64,000 nt of DNA from positions 682,001 through 746,000 of the forward strand of contig OY253650.1 in NCBI GenBank assembly GCA_958009055.1, written 5' to 3'. Under the pieces are notes generated by a model. The model made no database searches. It had not been told where the DNA came from and was given only the letters and a program-made list of their open reading frames with translations. This DNA is from Choricystis sp. odSpoLacu1. Lineage: Eukaryota > Chlorophyta > Trebouxiophyceae. How positions within the stretch are numbered: position 1 is the first letter of the stretch; every line of letters starts with the position of its first letter. Made by a program: the position numbers and the translations under genes. This document shows, piece after piece, positions 50,291 to 61,096 of this stretch.

Positions 50291-53200
50291 TTATCCTTTC
50301 TTGGCAGGCGGGCCAGCCGCAGCAGCACCGTCTGCCTTGCGCTTGCCCGCCCCACCGCTGCCCTTCTTCTTGACCATGCCACCACCACCCTTCTTGCCCT
50401 TGGCCCCGTCCTTGGCGTCGTCCGACTCGTCCCCCACCGCCCGCCTGGCCGACGTGGAAGGCGTGGACGGCCCCCCCGGGGACGCGTCCACCCCAAACGC
50501 GGCGGCCGCGGCCGCGGCTGCCGCCACCCCCGCCGGTGACAACGGCGGCACGCCCGCGCGCTCGGCAGCTGTGAGAGCAGCCCCGGCGCCCCTCCCAGGC
50601 GGGGGCGGCACCAGGAAGGGGGGGCCCACCGACTTGCGCACTGGTTTGGCCAGGATCTCGGTGCCGGGAAACACCAGGATGCGCAGTTCAGCGCGGGCGG
50701 CGCGCAGGACGGGGGCGGGCATGTGGGTGAAGCCAAAGCCGTGCATCCAGGTGCCCACCGTCTCCTTGGCGGCGGGCAAGCACATCGTCTCGACCCCCAG
50801 CTGCGAGAACAAGCGCTCCAGGGCCGCCATCAACACGCGCGCGTGGCCCTGCCTCCGCGCCGCGCCGCGCGTCGCGATGAGGGAAGCCTCCGCCATGCGT
50901 GGGCCAAAGACGCGGACGACCTGTGGTGGTGGTGGGGAGAAGAAGGTGAGTGCGGGGTGCTGTGTGATCAGGTGGCGGAGAAAAAAACAACCCACCCCTC
51001 CAAACCACACGCACCGCTGCCGCCACCGGCACGCCCCTGTGCTTGAGCAGCGCTGTGTGCATGTTGGAGCAGTCCCAGTCGTCCAAGCATTGAGCGTGCA
51101 CCATGGCCGCCGTCAGGTCGGCCCCCGACGCGCCGTCCCGGATGGGGTCGAACGATTCGGCGAGCACGGCTGCCGCCGCGCGCAGCGACGCGGCGGTTTC
51201 GGCGGATCCATCCCGCCCGCGCAGCACGGTCAGCGAGTGCGCCCCCGCCAGCGGGAACGTGCGCCCCGCCACGACCCGGCGCAGCGCCTCCGAAATGGTA
51301 TGGCACTCGGCCGAGCAGAACCAGTCACCGTCGGGGAGGGCGGTGAGGCGCGCGCGCCCCGCGGTGCGGAGACACCCAACGTGGAACTCGCGCTCGCACT
51401 GGTCGCAGATCATGATGGTGCGGGGGCCGAACCCGTCGCGTTCAAAGTCGGAGCCCGCGCACAGGACGCAGCCAGCCAGGGCGACCGCGTCTGCGGTGCC
51501 GGTAGGCGCGGCCGCGGGGGCTTGGGCCGCGGCGGCCGCGGCGGCCGCGGCGGCGGCAGCTTTGGCAGCACGGTCATTCGCTGCTTTGGACGCGCCCGCG
51601 GGGGGCGGCCGCGAGGGTCCACCACCGCCTGTCGACACCGCCACCGCCATCGACCCAGACGCGGGGCGGTAGCGGGCGCCGGTGTCAGTCTCAACGTGCG
51701 GCGCTGCAGCCGCGAGCTTGCGGAGGGAGACACCCCTCGAATCCACAATGTTGTCATACGGCGCCCGCCGCGCCCCCCGCCCCGCGTGCGACTCAAACTG
51801 GGAGCAGGAGACGACGGTGCCACAGCACTCGCACAGGATGCCGGCGGGCGGGGGGGCGCCCCTGCCGCGGGGGGGGACGCGCGCGCTGCCGCGCAGCAAC
51901 ACCGCGCCGTCCCCCACCCTGTAGTACAGCGGCTCCCCATCCGCCAGGGCGCCCGGCTCGCCCGCCATGAACAACCGTTTGTGCTTGTTGGAGGAGCGGT
52001 CTCTGCGGGCGGCGGCGGCGGCGGACGCGGACACGGTGGTGGGCGCCGCGACGTGTGTGCGCGCGGGTGGGGGAGGGGGTGCCGACCCGGGCGGCCCCAG
52101 CGCGGGTCTGAACCGAGCAGCTGCGCCGCTGGGCCCACCCGCCGACCGGGACGCGTCCACACAAACAGCACAGTGCCAGGGGTTGGGCGGCGGCGTGGCC
52201 AGCCCCGCGCAGCGGGGGTGCACAGCGGTCGCGCACCCACGGCACGGCACGAGCGGCGCGCCCGACCCGGCGCCGCCGGGGGGGGCGCGCCCAGGCAGCT
52301 TGCCGCCGCCCCCGCAGGAGGCGCACACGGGGGCGTGCAGGCCGCCGACGTAGGGGCGAGCGTGGGCGGCGGCACAAAACACTTTGAGGGAGGTGTCGGC
52401 GTCGACGAGCCAGATGGATTCACCCGGCCGCCGCTCGCGCGAGCCCGCGTGCTCCTCGAAGTCGCTGCACGACACCCGGTTGCCGCCCTCGGCGGCGGTG
52501 CAGGCGGTGCAGGCGGTGCAGGAGCACTCGATGAGGCCGTCCAGGGTGACGATGCCCGCCAGCAGGCGGCCGGTGGGCTTGGGGCCGGCTGCCCCGGGAG
52601 CGCGCGGCCGAAACTCGACGCGCTGCCCCGCCAGCACGCCGCACCGCAGCACCTGGCGCAGGGTGGGGGGGCGGGACGCGGGCCACGCGCCCGCATCGCG
52701 CGCGGTGGCGGCTGACGCGACCAGGAACTCGAAGAGGGTGGCAGGGTGGGCGGGCGGCGCGCGCGCGGCGGCCGCAGCGGCCAGCGCGGCGCGCGACGCA
52801 GACCTAGGCACGGACACCGCGCCAGACACCGGCCTCAACGGCGGCCCAGGTGGTGACGCAAACCCTGTCGCCAGCGCAGCGGACAGCCGGTGCGGGGAGG
52901 CCGCAAAGCCGCCCGCGCCGCCGCCGCGCGGCGGCACGCGCGGCGAGCGCTTGCCCTTGGCGTGCGGCGGTGCGCGCCACGGCAGCGCGTCGGACGGGGC
53001 CGCCGCGGCGGCGCGATTGGGGTTTGCTTTCGCTGGGCGCCCTCCAGATCGCCCCCCCTTGCGGCCTCCCGTGGCACCCGACCGGGGCAGGGGCCCAGGC
53101 ACAAACGCCCACGCGGGGGGGGGCGCTGCGTCGCGTGCTGAAAGTCGCGCGGCCGCCGCGTCTGCGGCAGCGCGCCGGCCCGAGGGCGCCGCGACACCAA

Positions 53201-53357
53201 GCGCGGTGTCGATGCCATCCCCCAACGCTTGCAACTCTCGGACAGAGTGTTTAACTTTGGCGAGGGCCTCCTTGTAGAGGGACGGGCGCGGGGGGGGCGG
53301 CTTGGGGCCGGACGAGGACGCCGCCGGCTTGGTGGCGGCGTCCTTTTTGCGGGGCAT
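50291..53357 (-). CDS. PHD-finger / GNAT acetyltransferase of IDM1 type
   Basis: Resembles the plant IDM1/ROS4-type nuclear proteins, which combine a PHD finger with an acetyl-CoA N-acyltransferase domain and acetylate histone H3. Exons 51015-53357 and 50291-50920, phase 0, give 990 residues. Visible in order: a low-complexity N-terminus; a first SAND/Tify-like block with GLIECSC...SCSDFEEHAGSRERRPGESIW; a first Cys-rich PHD-like module (CASCGGGGKLPG..., CRGC...HPRC, WHCAVC); a second block ILCECCGTVVSCSQFESHAG (about 510-530); a PHD ending MICDQCEREFHVGCLR...GDWFCSAEC (about 640-690); and a GNAT fold with RRQGHARVLMAALERLF (about 804), the Q/R-x-x-G-x-G/A acetyl-CoA loop, then TWMHGFGF and LVFPGTEILAKPV. 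The duplicated HAG block is typical. A basic tail ends at TAA, with the frame open beyond. Confidence 0.85.
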
Positions 53358-53986
53358 GGTGATTGTGCGTGTTTGGTCCACGCTACGAACGGCGAGTCAG
53401 GGCGAACTGTGGGGTCGTGGGGGTCGAAAAAGTGAGGTCCAGGGGGGGTGCGAGAGCAAGGGCGGCTGGCGCAAGGCGGTGCGCCCTCCCAGCCCGCTCG
53501 CGCGCAGCCTCTCCTCATGTCCGACTCCACACCAGCTGTGTGCCAGCTCACACAGACCGCATGCCGCGAGGCTGGGCCCAAGTGAAGACGCAGCGGGTAC
53601 GAAAACGCACCCCGCTCTTGCGGCTTGACGGTTTCTCCCCCTGGAAAGCGCGTCAGCAGCAGCCTCTACGGCCACGCCCGCGTGGCTACACACACAAGAC
53701 ACACTGAACACCACACACAGCCTCCAAACTCACCTCAATCGGACGAAGCGAGCGTGCTGCCAGACTGCATTTCGCGTTGCGTCAAAAGCGGGCAGCCAAC
53801 GCCCCGTGTGTGCAGTTGGCAGCGCGCTGCGGATGGGCAGGCGGTGGCACGTGTGTGTGTGTGTGTGCCAGCACCAGTGGGCCGCGTGTATGCTCGCAGG
53901 GAGCGCAGGAATGAAAACGTTTTTTTCGTTCGCGCCAGCTGCACTCTTCGCCGTGGAATCCTCTCCGCCCACGCCCTCGCCCCGCG
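53358..53986. promoter_or_regulatory. Long divergent intergenic region PHD-GNAT/CWC21
   Basis: 629 bp between two start codons, the longest divergent gap here. It has a (GT)n at about 53852-53867 and no convincing gene. A 48-codon frame starting at 53561 (MPRGWAQVKTQRV...) has no recognisable features and I do not call it. Confidence 0.4.
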
Positions 53987-54876
53987 ATGTACAACAACGT
54001 CGGCGTCGTCACCACTCGCGGCACCGGCACCTCTGGCCACGTCCAGGCTAACCGGTTCAACGTTCGCCGGCGCCCTGGCGACGACCGGCGCGACCGCGGC
54101 GCTGCGCCGCCGCGCGCGCGCGTGGCCAACGCAGAGATTCTGGAGCACGCGAGGCGGCGGGAGGTGGAGGTCAAGCTGGCTGAGTTGACGGACGAGCTGG
54201 AGGAGCAAGGGTGAGTGGGTGGGAGAGAGGAGGGGAGGGGGGGAAGCCCCGATGCGCCGGCCACAGCACTCACCATCCCACCTACACACAACACAGCCTG
54301 CCTGCCGACCAAATAGAAGCCGCCATCACCGCCAAGCGTGCCGAACTGCAGGCCACCGCTGCCGCGGCCGCCGACCGCGGTGACGACAGCCGCCGCGCTG
54401 TCGCCCCGACCGACACGCACGCCGCCGCCGTCGCCAAGCAGGCCGAACTGGCGCGCGTCAAGAATGCGTTGGGCGTGGCGGCCGACTATGAAGAGGGTGC
54501 CGCGTTCAAGCAGATGGAGCGGGCTGCTGAGGCGGAGGCGAAACGCGGCAGGTCGAGGTCACGCAGCCCCAAGCGGCGGCGGCGGGGCGGGTCCTCGTCG
54601 TCAAGCACCAGCCGGTCATCGTCGGGCACGCGGTCGACGTCGTCGTCGGTCACCAGCCGGTCGCGGTCGAGTAACAGTCGCTCCAGTGACAGCCGCTCTA
54701 GCGACTCACGCTCCTCGGACTCACGCTCCCGCTCCTCCGACTCCCGCTCCCGCTCCTCCGACAGCCGCTCCCGCTCCAGGGACAGCCGGCGGTCTCAGTC
54801 GTCCGCGCCGGTGTCGCCGGCGTCGCTAGGGCGGAGGAAGCGGTCGTCCGCGCCTGCGTCGCCGCGACAGGCGTGA
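53987..54876 (+). CDS. CWC21: Spliceosomal cwf21-domain SR protein (CWC21/SRRM2-type)
   Basis: Component of the activated spliceosome near PRP8 and SNU114. Exons 53987-54210 and 54297-54876, phase 2, give 267 residues. The N-terminal cwf21 region is clear: MYNNVGVVTTRGTGTSGHVQ, NRFNVRRR, then EILEHARRREVEVKLAELTD (clipped) and EEQG-LPADQIEAAI across the exon junction, matching the family's MYNG-x-GL-x-TPRGSGTNGYVQ...ILDHE-x-KR. The C-terminal half is an RS domain of SRS/DSRS repeats encoded by near-repeats of cgctcctccgactcccgctc, as in SRRM2/SRm300; yeast Cwc21 lacks such a tail. A short block KNALGVAADYEEGAAF corresponds to the conserved end of the domain. Confidence 0.92.
54661..54790 (+). 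repeat. Imperfect tandem repeats encoding the RS domain
   Basis: Variants of a 6-21 bp unit such as ctcctccgactcccgctcc encode SRS/SDSRS; copies differ mostly at synonymous sites (agc/tcg/tcc; cgc/cgg). Confidence 0.75.
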
Positions 54877-55014
54877 GCGAGAGGGAGAGGGTTTGTGTTT
54901 TGTGTTTTGCTTTGTTGTCCGCCTGCCCTCCCCACCCCCAGCCACGTGCCTTTCTCTGTAAGAGAGATAAAAGAATGCTACACACCCACACAGATCAACC
55001 TTGGAGCCGCCGGC

Positions 55015-55839
55015 TCACATTTTGTGCACTTTTTTGGCCTTTGGCACCGCCTTCTTTGTCTCCGCCTTGGCTCGCCCCTTGCGACCAACAATACCTCCTT
55101 CCTTCACCCGTTTGAACACGTACGTGTCCCCTGACGACGCGCCCTCATCAAACACCCACTCGTCCTCCGGCCCTGTAAACTCGCGCAGGGCGTCCGGGGT
55201 GTCCAACTCTCGGTCAACAATGAACCGCGCGATCGCGCCGCGCGCAGCCTTGGCATACACGGCCGGCCCAGGAAACTTGCACTCTATAATGCGAGTGGAG
55301 GGTTTAAACTTGCCAGCGACAGCAGCCCAGTATTCTTGGGACGCAGCGTTGACGATGACGCCACCAGCGTCTTCCTCCAGCGCGGCCGCCAGTTGAGTCC
55401 CCCAGTGCGCGTACAGCGTGGGGGCGGGGGCCCCCGGCAAGCCCTCCAGTTTGGTGCCCATCTCTAGGCGGTAGGGTTGGATGGCGTCAAGAGGGGTCAG
55501 GACGCCGTAAAGGCCGGAGAGGATGCGGACACGCGCGGCGGCGCTCGCCTTTTGGGTGTCGGTGGCGCTGCGGAGTTGCAAATTGCGATAGGCAGGACCG
55601 TCCATCCCTAGGCCGGCAGCCACACACGGTGTGTGACCCCAGTTGCTGTACCTGTGCGCATTCAGGGCGGCCAGCGGGGCAGAAATCGACAACAACGCCG
55701 CCAATTTCGACGGCGTCAGTTTGGCCAGCTTTGCGGCCAGCGCGTCCGCTGCAGCGGCGAACCGTGGTGTACAGCTTGCAGCACTGCATGCAGCTTGGTC
55801 AACAGTGAATGTCTTGGCGGGGGAGAGGACGACAATCAT
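55015..55839 (-). CDS. YaaA / UPF0246 family protein
   Basis: Single exon, 274 residues, about the normal bacterial length plus a basic tail. The family hallmark SPAKTF is at residues 6-11; other blocks are SKLAALLSIS, AHRYSNW, RVRILSGLYGVLTPLDAIQPYRLEMGTKL (clipped), YAHWG, IVNAASQEYWAAV and KFPGPAVYAK. In Escherichia coli YaaA limits iron-driven damage under peroxide stress and binds DNA; the role in eukaryotes is unknown. The C-terminal GRKGRAKAETKKAVPKAKK is a Lys-rich addition not in the bacterial protein and could be a nuclear or DNA-binding tail. No targeting peptide precedes MIVVLSPAKTF; an upstream open frame exists but is A/T-rich and not protein-like. Probably of bacterial or endosymbiont origin. 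Confidence 0.88.
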   Translation of the reverse strand: MIVVLSPAKTFTVDQAACSAASCTPRFAAAADALAAKLAKLTPSKLAALLSISAPLAALNAHRYSNWGHTPCVAAGLGMDGPAYRNLQLRSATDTQKASAAARVRILSGLYGVLTPLDAIQPYRLEMGTKLEGLPGAPAPTLYAHWGTQLAAALEEDAGGVIVNAASQEYWAAVAGKFKPSTRIIECKFPGPAVYAKAARGAIARFIVDRELDTPDALREFTGPEDEWVFDEGASSGDTYVFKRVKEGGIVGRKGRAKAETKKAVPKAKKVHKM

Positions 55840-55972
55840 GGGGTTCGGGGAGGAGCAAACGCGAGAGGGGCAATTCCGTCCTCCAAAAAAATGAGTAGTT
55901 TGCGAGGGGGGTGTGGAGCAACCAAAACAGGTTAGTTGGTCTCCACCTAGCCTCGAGCAAAAAAAAACACTG

Positions 55973-55977
55973 TTACA
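55973..55977 (-). terminator. Putative TGTAA polyadenylation signal (CDPK gene)
   Basis: TTACA on the plus strand, 28 nt beyond the CDPK stop at 56005. Confidence 0.5.
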
Positions 55978-56004
55978 CGCAAAAAAATAACAAAGCAAAA
56001 ACAC

Positions 56005-57913
56005 TCACATATAGCTCATCCGCGTGATGTGCACCCGCCGCGCGGCCGCGGCTGCCCTCTCCTGCGCGCCCTTGGTCACGATCAACCTGCAGTCATCGTC
56101 CATGGGCTCCGCATCCAGGGCGGCGGTGGCCATGTTGCAGAATTCTGTGAGCTGGAGGCGGCCGTCACCGTCGGCGTCTGCGGCGGCAAACAGTGGCCCC
56201 ATGTCGTCGCTCGGCACGCCAGCCGACTCTAACGCTGCCGTCACCTCCTCCAGCGTGAGGGAGCCATCATGATTGGAGTCCCACGCGTCGAACGCGCGGG
56301 AGAGGCAGGATTGGCGGGTCAGGGAGGCGGCGGTGTGGGTGGCCGCGACAAACGCGCCATAGGACAGGCGCGCACCGCGCGCCGACCGGGTCACGGCCGA
56401 CACCGCCGCATCCAGGGCCTCATTATCAGCACACCCGTCTGTGAGTTTTGCAACGCCGACTCTCAGCTCGTCGGCGGACAGGGAGCCGCTGCCGTCTGTG
56501 TCGAGGGAGTCGAAGAGGGCGCGCAGGGCAGCTGTGTCGGTCGAGGGCAGCGCGCCCGCGGCACTGATCAGGGCGGCTCGCCTCAGGCGGGACATGCCAG
56601 CGAAGCGGGCCAGGCGGCGGGGCACGACTGCATCCAGCGGGCGCTCAGACGCGCCCTGGGCCAGCAGCCACGGATGCCTCAACGCGTCCGCAGCTGACGG
56701 GCGGCGCTCTGGTTCACGCGTCAGCAGGCGCGCCACCAAGTCTTTGGCGTCGGCCGAGATGGAGGGCCAGGGTGGGGACTCGAGGTCGATGTCGCCGTCC
56801 AGAATCTGGGCAAAGATTTCGCCGTCGCTGCCCGACGTCGACCAGAAGGCGGGCAGGCCAGAGAGCATCACGTAGAGCACAACACCCAGCGACCACACAT
56901 CCGCAGACAGAGAGTACGATCGCAGCACGACTTCAGGAGCGACGTAGGGGGCGGAGCCGACGAGCTCTGTGAGTTCGGTGCCAGGGAGTGCGTAGGTGGC
57001 CAGGCCAAAGTCGCACAACCGCACGCGCGAGGCCAGGGGTTCACCTTCCTGACCTCCCAACAAAAAGTTTTCGGGTTTGACGTCGCGGTGGGCGATGCCC
57101 AGCTGGTGCAGGTGGTCGAGCGCGCGCAGCATGGACTCAAAGGAGCGAGCGGCGTCGGCTTCGCTGAACGATCCGCTGTTGACGATTTTGTCAAACAACT
57201 CCTCGCCACACCGTTCCTCGACAAAGTGGACTGCGGCCGAGTCTTCCGCGATGTCTAGGAGCCGTGTAATCGAAGGGTGGGACCCCACCAGCCTCATGAT
57301 CTCGCCCTCGCGCCGCGTGTCATGCAGGAAGAGGGCCGACTTGGCGAGCCTCGCCTTGTCGATCGACTTTATGGCGACGGTGGCGCCGTCCGCGTGGCGA
57401 GTTCCGGCGTAGACGGTGCCGTAGGAGCCTGTGAGGATGGTGCGGTGTGTCATGGTGAGTGACACACAGGGGGTAGTCAGCGTTTTCGCGAGGGTGCCGC
57501 GGACGAAAATAAGCTGCGTGAATGTGCACGCCCGCCCAACACGCCGCAACACTCGGCCTCCGGTCCCGCGCCCACCCCCATTTCAAAGCTTCGCTCCAGG
57601 AACACCGCTGACACTGTCAATTGTCGGTGTCGCGGGGTCAACGACGCCAAACACCGCAGCCCTTGCAACTAAGGGGAACCAAATGCCTCAAACACCCCCT
57701 GCCGCCCCCAAAAAATCACAAACGCTCACCTCTGCCTAGCACGTGCCCCACAGCATACTTGGCCTTCAAGTCGGGCAGCGCGTCCTCCCCAAACACGGTG
57801 CAGCAGACGGAAACGGTCGACGAAGATGTGTTCGAGTCTCCGCGCGCGGCAGGCGCGCGGCCCGACTTGTCGCCGCGTTTACCAGGAAGGAGTGATTTCC
57901 AGGTGCCGAACAT
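56005..57913 (-). CDS. CDPK: Calcium-dependent protein kinase (CDPK)
   Basis: Ser/Thr kinase with calmodulin-like EF-hands, the calcium-signal decoder of plants and algae. Exons 57730-57913 and 56005-57428, phase 1, give 535 residues. The intron splits the glycine loop: KYAVGHVLGRG joins SYGTVYAG, which fixes the splice. Then VAIKSIDK, HRDVKPENFLL, DFGLAT, GSAPYVAPEVV, WSLGVVLYVMLSGLPAFW and RRPSAADALRHPWL. An autoinhibitory junction (RLARFAGMSRLRRAAL) is followed by EF-hands: loops DTDGSGSLSADE, a degenerate second hand, DSNHDGSLTLEE and DADGDGRLQLTE, so three of four can bind Ca2+. The N-terminus (MFGTWKSLLPGKRG) has no Gly2, so no myristoylation, although many CDPKs have it; starting at 57958 instead does not restore it. 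Divergent with the unknown gene at 58106. Confidence 0.92.
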
Positions 57914-58105
57914 GGTGGGACGGCGTGTGTGAGGTGGGCGCACAACGGCGGCACGCATAGGCTGGCGAAAGAACAGTGTTGAGTGTGTCGCATCTGTTTT
58001 TTTCGTCCCTCACAACTCTTCCTTTTCAATCGCCCGCGCCGCGCCAGAGCGGGGGCACAGGCAGTCTAGCGTGTGCACCACAATCTCACGCACGCCTCTC
58101 ACGCC

Positions 58106-59616
58106 ATGCCGCTGAAGCTTAAGCTGAAGCTGAAGCGGCCCACGCCCCCCCAAGAGGCGCCACCCGACCGCCCGCTCGACCCGCAGTCCGACCTGCTGGC
58201 GCCGCCACCCGCGGACTCAGATGTAGGGAGAGGAGGGAGTGAACTGTTGGTTGGGAAGACAACACTGAGCGTGTGGCGAGTCCTCACACACAAGACTCGC
58301 CCCCCTCCTCTCAGGCGCGCACCCGCCGTGCCGGCGCCTTGCTGGCCCACCTGACTGCCAACCCCGCCACAGCAGCCACCAGCATAGCCGCCGCATTTGC
58401 GCCGTCATCTGATGGAGCCACCGCCCCCCCACGGCGCGTGTTGGATGACGTGCTGGCTGCAGCGCTGGTGGCTGGTGGAAACTCGACCGCACTATTAACC
58501 CCCATCCTGGACGCCGTCGCAACGGGAACGCTGCGTTATGGCGTCCGCCTGGCCCCATTCTACGCGTTTCCGGGGGCGGCAGCTGCTGCAGTTTCGCCTG
58601 AGGGTGTGACCGCGTTTGCACGGCGGTGTGTGGGCACGTCCCCCGCGTCGCCCGCCCTGGGCGACCTGCTGGCCGACGTGCTGGCCGCTGCGCATGCGCA
58701 CCACGCGAGGGACGCGTTGGTGGCCTGCCTGGTGGCAGGTGCAAGCACAGCTGCAGCCGTCGTGGCACTGCTGACCCCCTCCCTGCCCTCCCGCCGCCGC
58801 CTCGCACAAGCCCTGGCCGCGGCAGCGCTCACAGTCACGCCTCCCTCCCTGCCTGCCGCCACCGCGGCCGCGGCAGCTGGCGCAGACATGCACGCTGCGT
58901 CACGCGGTGACGCGGACGCGCTGGCCGCGATGGCAGCGTCCGCCCAGGGTGGCGTTGTGGCGGGACTGATCGCGCCACTCGCGCGAGCAGGCGCTTCCAA
59001 CCCTCTCCGAGACGCGCTGGCCCGGTCGGCAGCTGCGTTGACAGGCAGTGACGCGGACGCAGTCGGTGCGGCCTTGGCCGACCTGCCTCCAGAGGCTGGC
59101 ACCATTTTAGTCGCTGCCTGGACGGCCGCCCTCGACACCGGCGCCCCATTGCGAGACGGCGGCGTCGACCACGCGGCCTGGTTGGCGCGCGTGGCACACG
59201 CGGCAGGGAGCAGTCTGACTGCCGTCTCGCAGCACGCGCTCACGCTCGCAGCCACGTCTGTCAGCCCTGCCTCCTTCGCCAACGCCACCCTGCCCCTGTT
59301 GGAGCTGGGGCCGTTTGTGGGCACCATACTGGGCGCCGCCCTCGACCGCGCCCCCCGCGCGACGGCAGCCGCCGTCGTCGCAGCCGCCCTGCGCGCGTCA
59401 GCAGCGGCCGCGTTGACAGACGCTGCCTTCGGCGTGCCGTCCCCACCTCCACCAGCCATGGGCGCTGTGGCAGCGTTGTTGGCTGCGTCGCCGGGGGCTG
59501 TGGCATCGGCGGGCGCAGACACGAGCGTCGCACGCGCGTTGACAGCGCTGAGGGCGGCCAGCCCCGCGGTGGCTGCTGAAGCAGCGTGCGTCATGCGATT
59601 GTTGGAGGGCGTGTAG
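58106..59616 (+). CDS. Unknown alanine-rich helical protein
   Basis: Exons 58106-58222 and 58315-59616 give 472 residues; not recognised. The start is MPLKLKLKLKRPTPP, a basic alternating stretch, then a Pro/Asp-rich linker. From about 45 the protein is Ala/Leu-rich with repeating 35-45-residue helical units (ALLAHLTANPATAATSIAAAF, LGDLLADVLAAAHAHHARDAL, VSQHALTLAATSVSPASF, clipped) that look like HEAT/ARM-type repeats. In the first repeat LTPILDAVATGTLRYGVRLAPFY is the least biased block. The structure would suit a scaffold role, but no family is assignable. A TGTAA follows the stop 7 nt on. It precedes FtsY by 149 bp on the same strand. Confidence 0.6.
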
Positions 59617-59623
59617 TGCAGTG

Positions 59624-59628
59624 TGTAA
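59624..59628 (+). terminator. Putative TGTAA polyadenylation signal
   Basis: TGTAA 7 nt after the stop at 59616, close for a functional signal; it may work with a weaker downstream element. Confidence 0.35.
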
Positions 59629-59765
59629 AATCAGAAAGCTGGATCAAAAAGTGGCGGATAGGGTTGAGAGCCAAAAAAACGTTTTCGCTTGCCGCACACC
59701 GAAAAACGTTTGGCGTCACCCAATTTCGCCCCCGCTCCGCAGCCCATTTCGCTTCCTCCCACCAC

Positions 59766-61096
59766 ATGTCGATACGCACAGTGTCGGCTCGCGGTGTACG
59801 TGTGCCAGTGGGCATGCCGTGCCGCCGCGTGGCTGGCTGGCAGATGACGGTGCGTCGGAGAAAAAAACACGTCGGCCTGCCCTTTTCCCGCCCCGCCAGC
59901 CTTTGTCCCGTCTGCATTGCGTGTGTGACAACGCTCCATACTCACCCTCCACCTCCCACACACACACACACACACAGCCTCCCCACGCATCAACTGGCCC
60001 CTCCCTGCTGGCCAAGCTCGGGCGCGTGCTGCAGGAAAAGGCGGCAGCCGACATTGAGCGCGTATTCAAGGGCACGTCCAAGACGCGCGAGAAGCTGGGG
60101 GTGAGTAGTTTGGGGAGGAGAGGAAGGAGAGGAAGAGACAAGCCGTGTGTCGGGCCGACATCCTCACCTCCTCCCTCCTCCTTTTTCACCCCACAGGTCG
60201 TCGACGAACTCTTCGCCTACTGGACCCTGGAAAAGTCGGAGGACGCACTCGAAGAGCTGGAGGAAGTCCTGATCGCGGCCGATTTCGGCCCGCGCGCCGC
60301 GCTGGCCATCGTCGACGGCGTGCGCGACGACGTTCGCGCGGGCACCGCCAAGACGCCTGCCGACCTGAAAGCCTCCCTCAAGCGCGCTGTAGCAGATGCA
60401 CTGTCCCCCAAGAATGCTGATGGTACTCCCAAAAGTGGCGAACTCGACTTGGCGGCAGCTGGTGAGAGTGAGGGCCCCGCCGTGCTCATGGTGGTAGGCG
60501 TCAATGGCGGCGGCAAGACGACCACCATCGGCAAACTGGCGTCCCGCCTGGCCCGGAGAGGCGCCACCGTCATGATGGCTGCGGGCGACACGTTCCGCGC
60601 GGCGGCGGGGGAGCAGCTGGCCGGGTGGGCGACGCGCGCGGGGGTGGACATGGCCGACGCGGGCGACGCGACCCGCCCGGACGCCGTCCTGTACCGGGCT
60701 GCGGCGGACGCCACCGCCCGCGGCGCAGATATTCTGCTGTGCGACACGTCGGGGAGGCTGCACACCAACGACAACCTGATGGCGGAACTGTCAAAATGTG
60801 GTCGTTCCCTGGGCAAAGCGCGCGCGGGCGCCCCCCACGAGACTCTTCTCGTCCTCGACGGCACCACCGGCCTCAACATGGTCAACCAGGCGCGTGAATT
60901 CAACAATGTGGTGCCACTCACCGGCATCGTCGTCACCAAGCTGGACGGCACCGCGCGTGGCGGCGCCGTCGTCGGCGTCGTGTCTGAACTTGGCGTGCCG
61001 ATCAAGTTTGTGGGTGTAGGGGAGACGGTGGAGGATCTGCAGCCATTTGACGCGGCCGCGTTTGTGGATGCGTTGTTTCCGGAGGACAAGGCGTGA
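59766..61096 (+). CDS. FTSY: Chloroplast SRP receptor FtsY
   Basis: GTPase receptor that docks cpSRP54 at the thylakoid for insertion of light-harvesting proteins. Exons 59766-59849, 59978-60100 and 60197-61096, all phase 0, give 368 residues, near the usual size of plastid FtsY, which lacks the long acidic A domain of bacterial and ER forms. Exon 1 (MSIRTVSARGVRVPVGMPCR...) is a transit peptide; exon 2 starts the N domain (SLLAKLGRVLQEK). GTPase motifs: G1 GVNGGGKTTTIGKLA (about 172), AAGDTFRAAAGEQL, G3 CDTSGRLHTN (about 251), G4 VTKLDGTARGG (about 316), and closing GVPIKFVGVGETVEDLQPFD. Exon 1 is inferred from an in-phase GTGCGT...CAG intron with a (CA)n before the acceptor; the other exons are certain. 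Confidence 0.95.

Noticed and set aside
53561..53707. Small basic ORF (48 codons) upstream of CWC21
   Set aside because: No homology-like pattern, no splice or 3' signals; likely chance in a promoter region.
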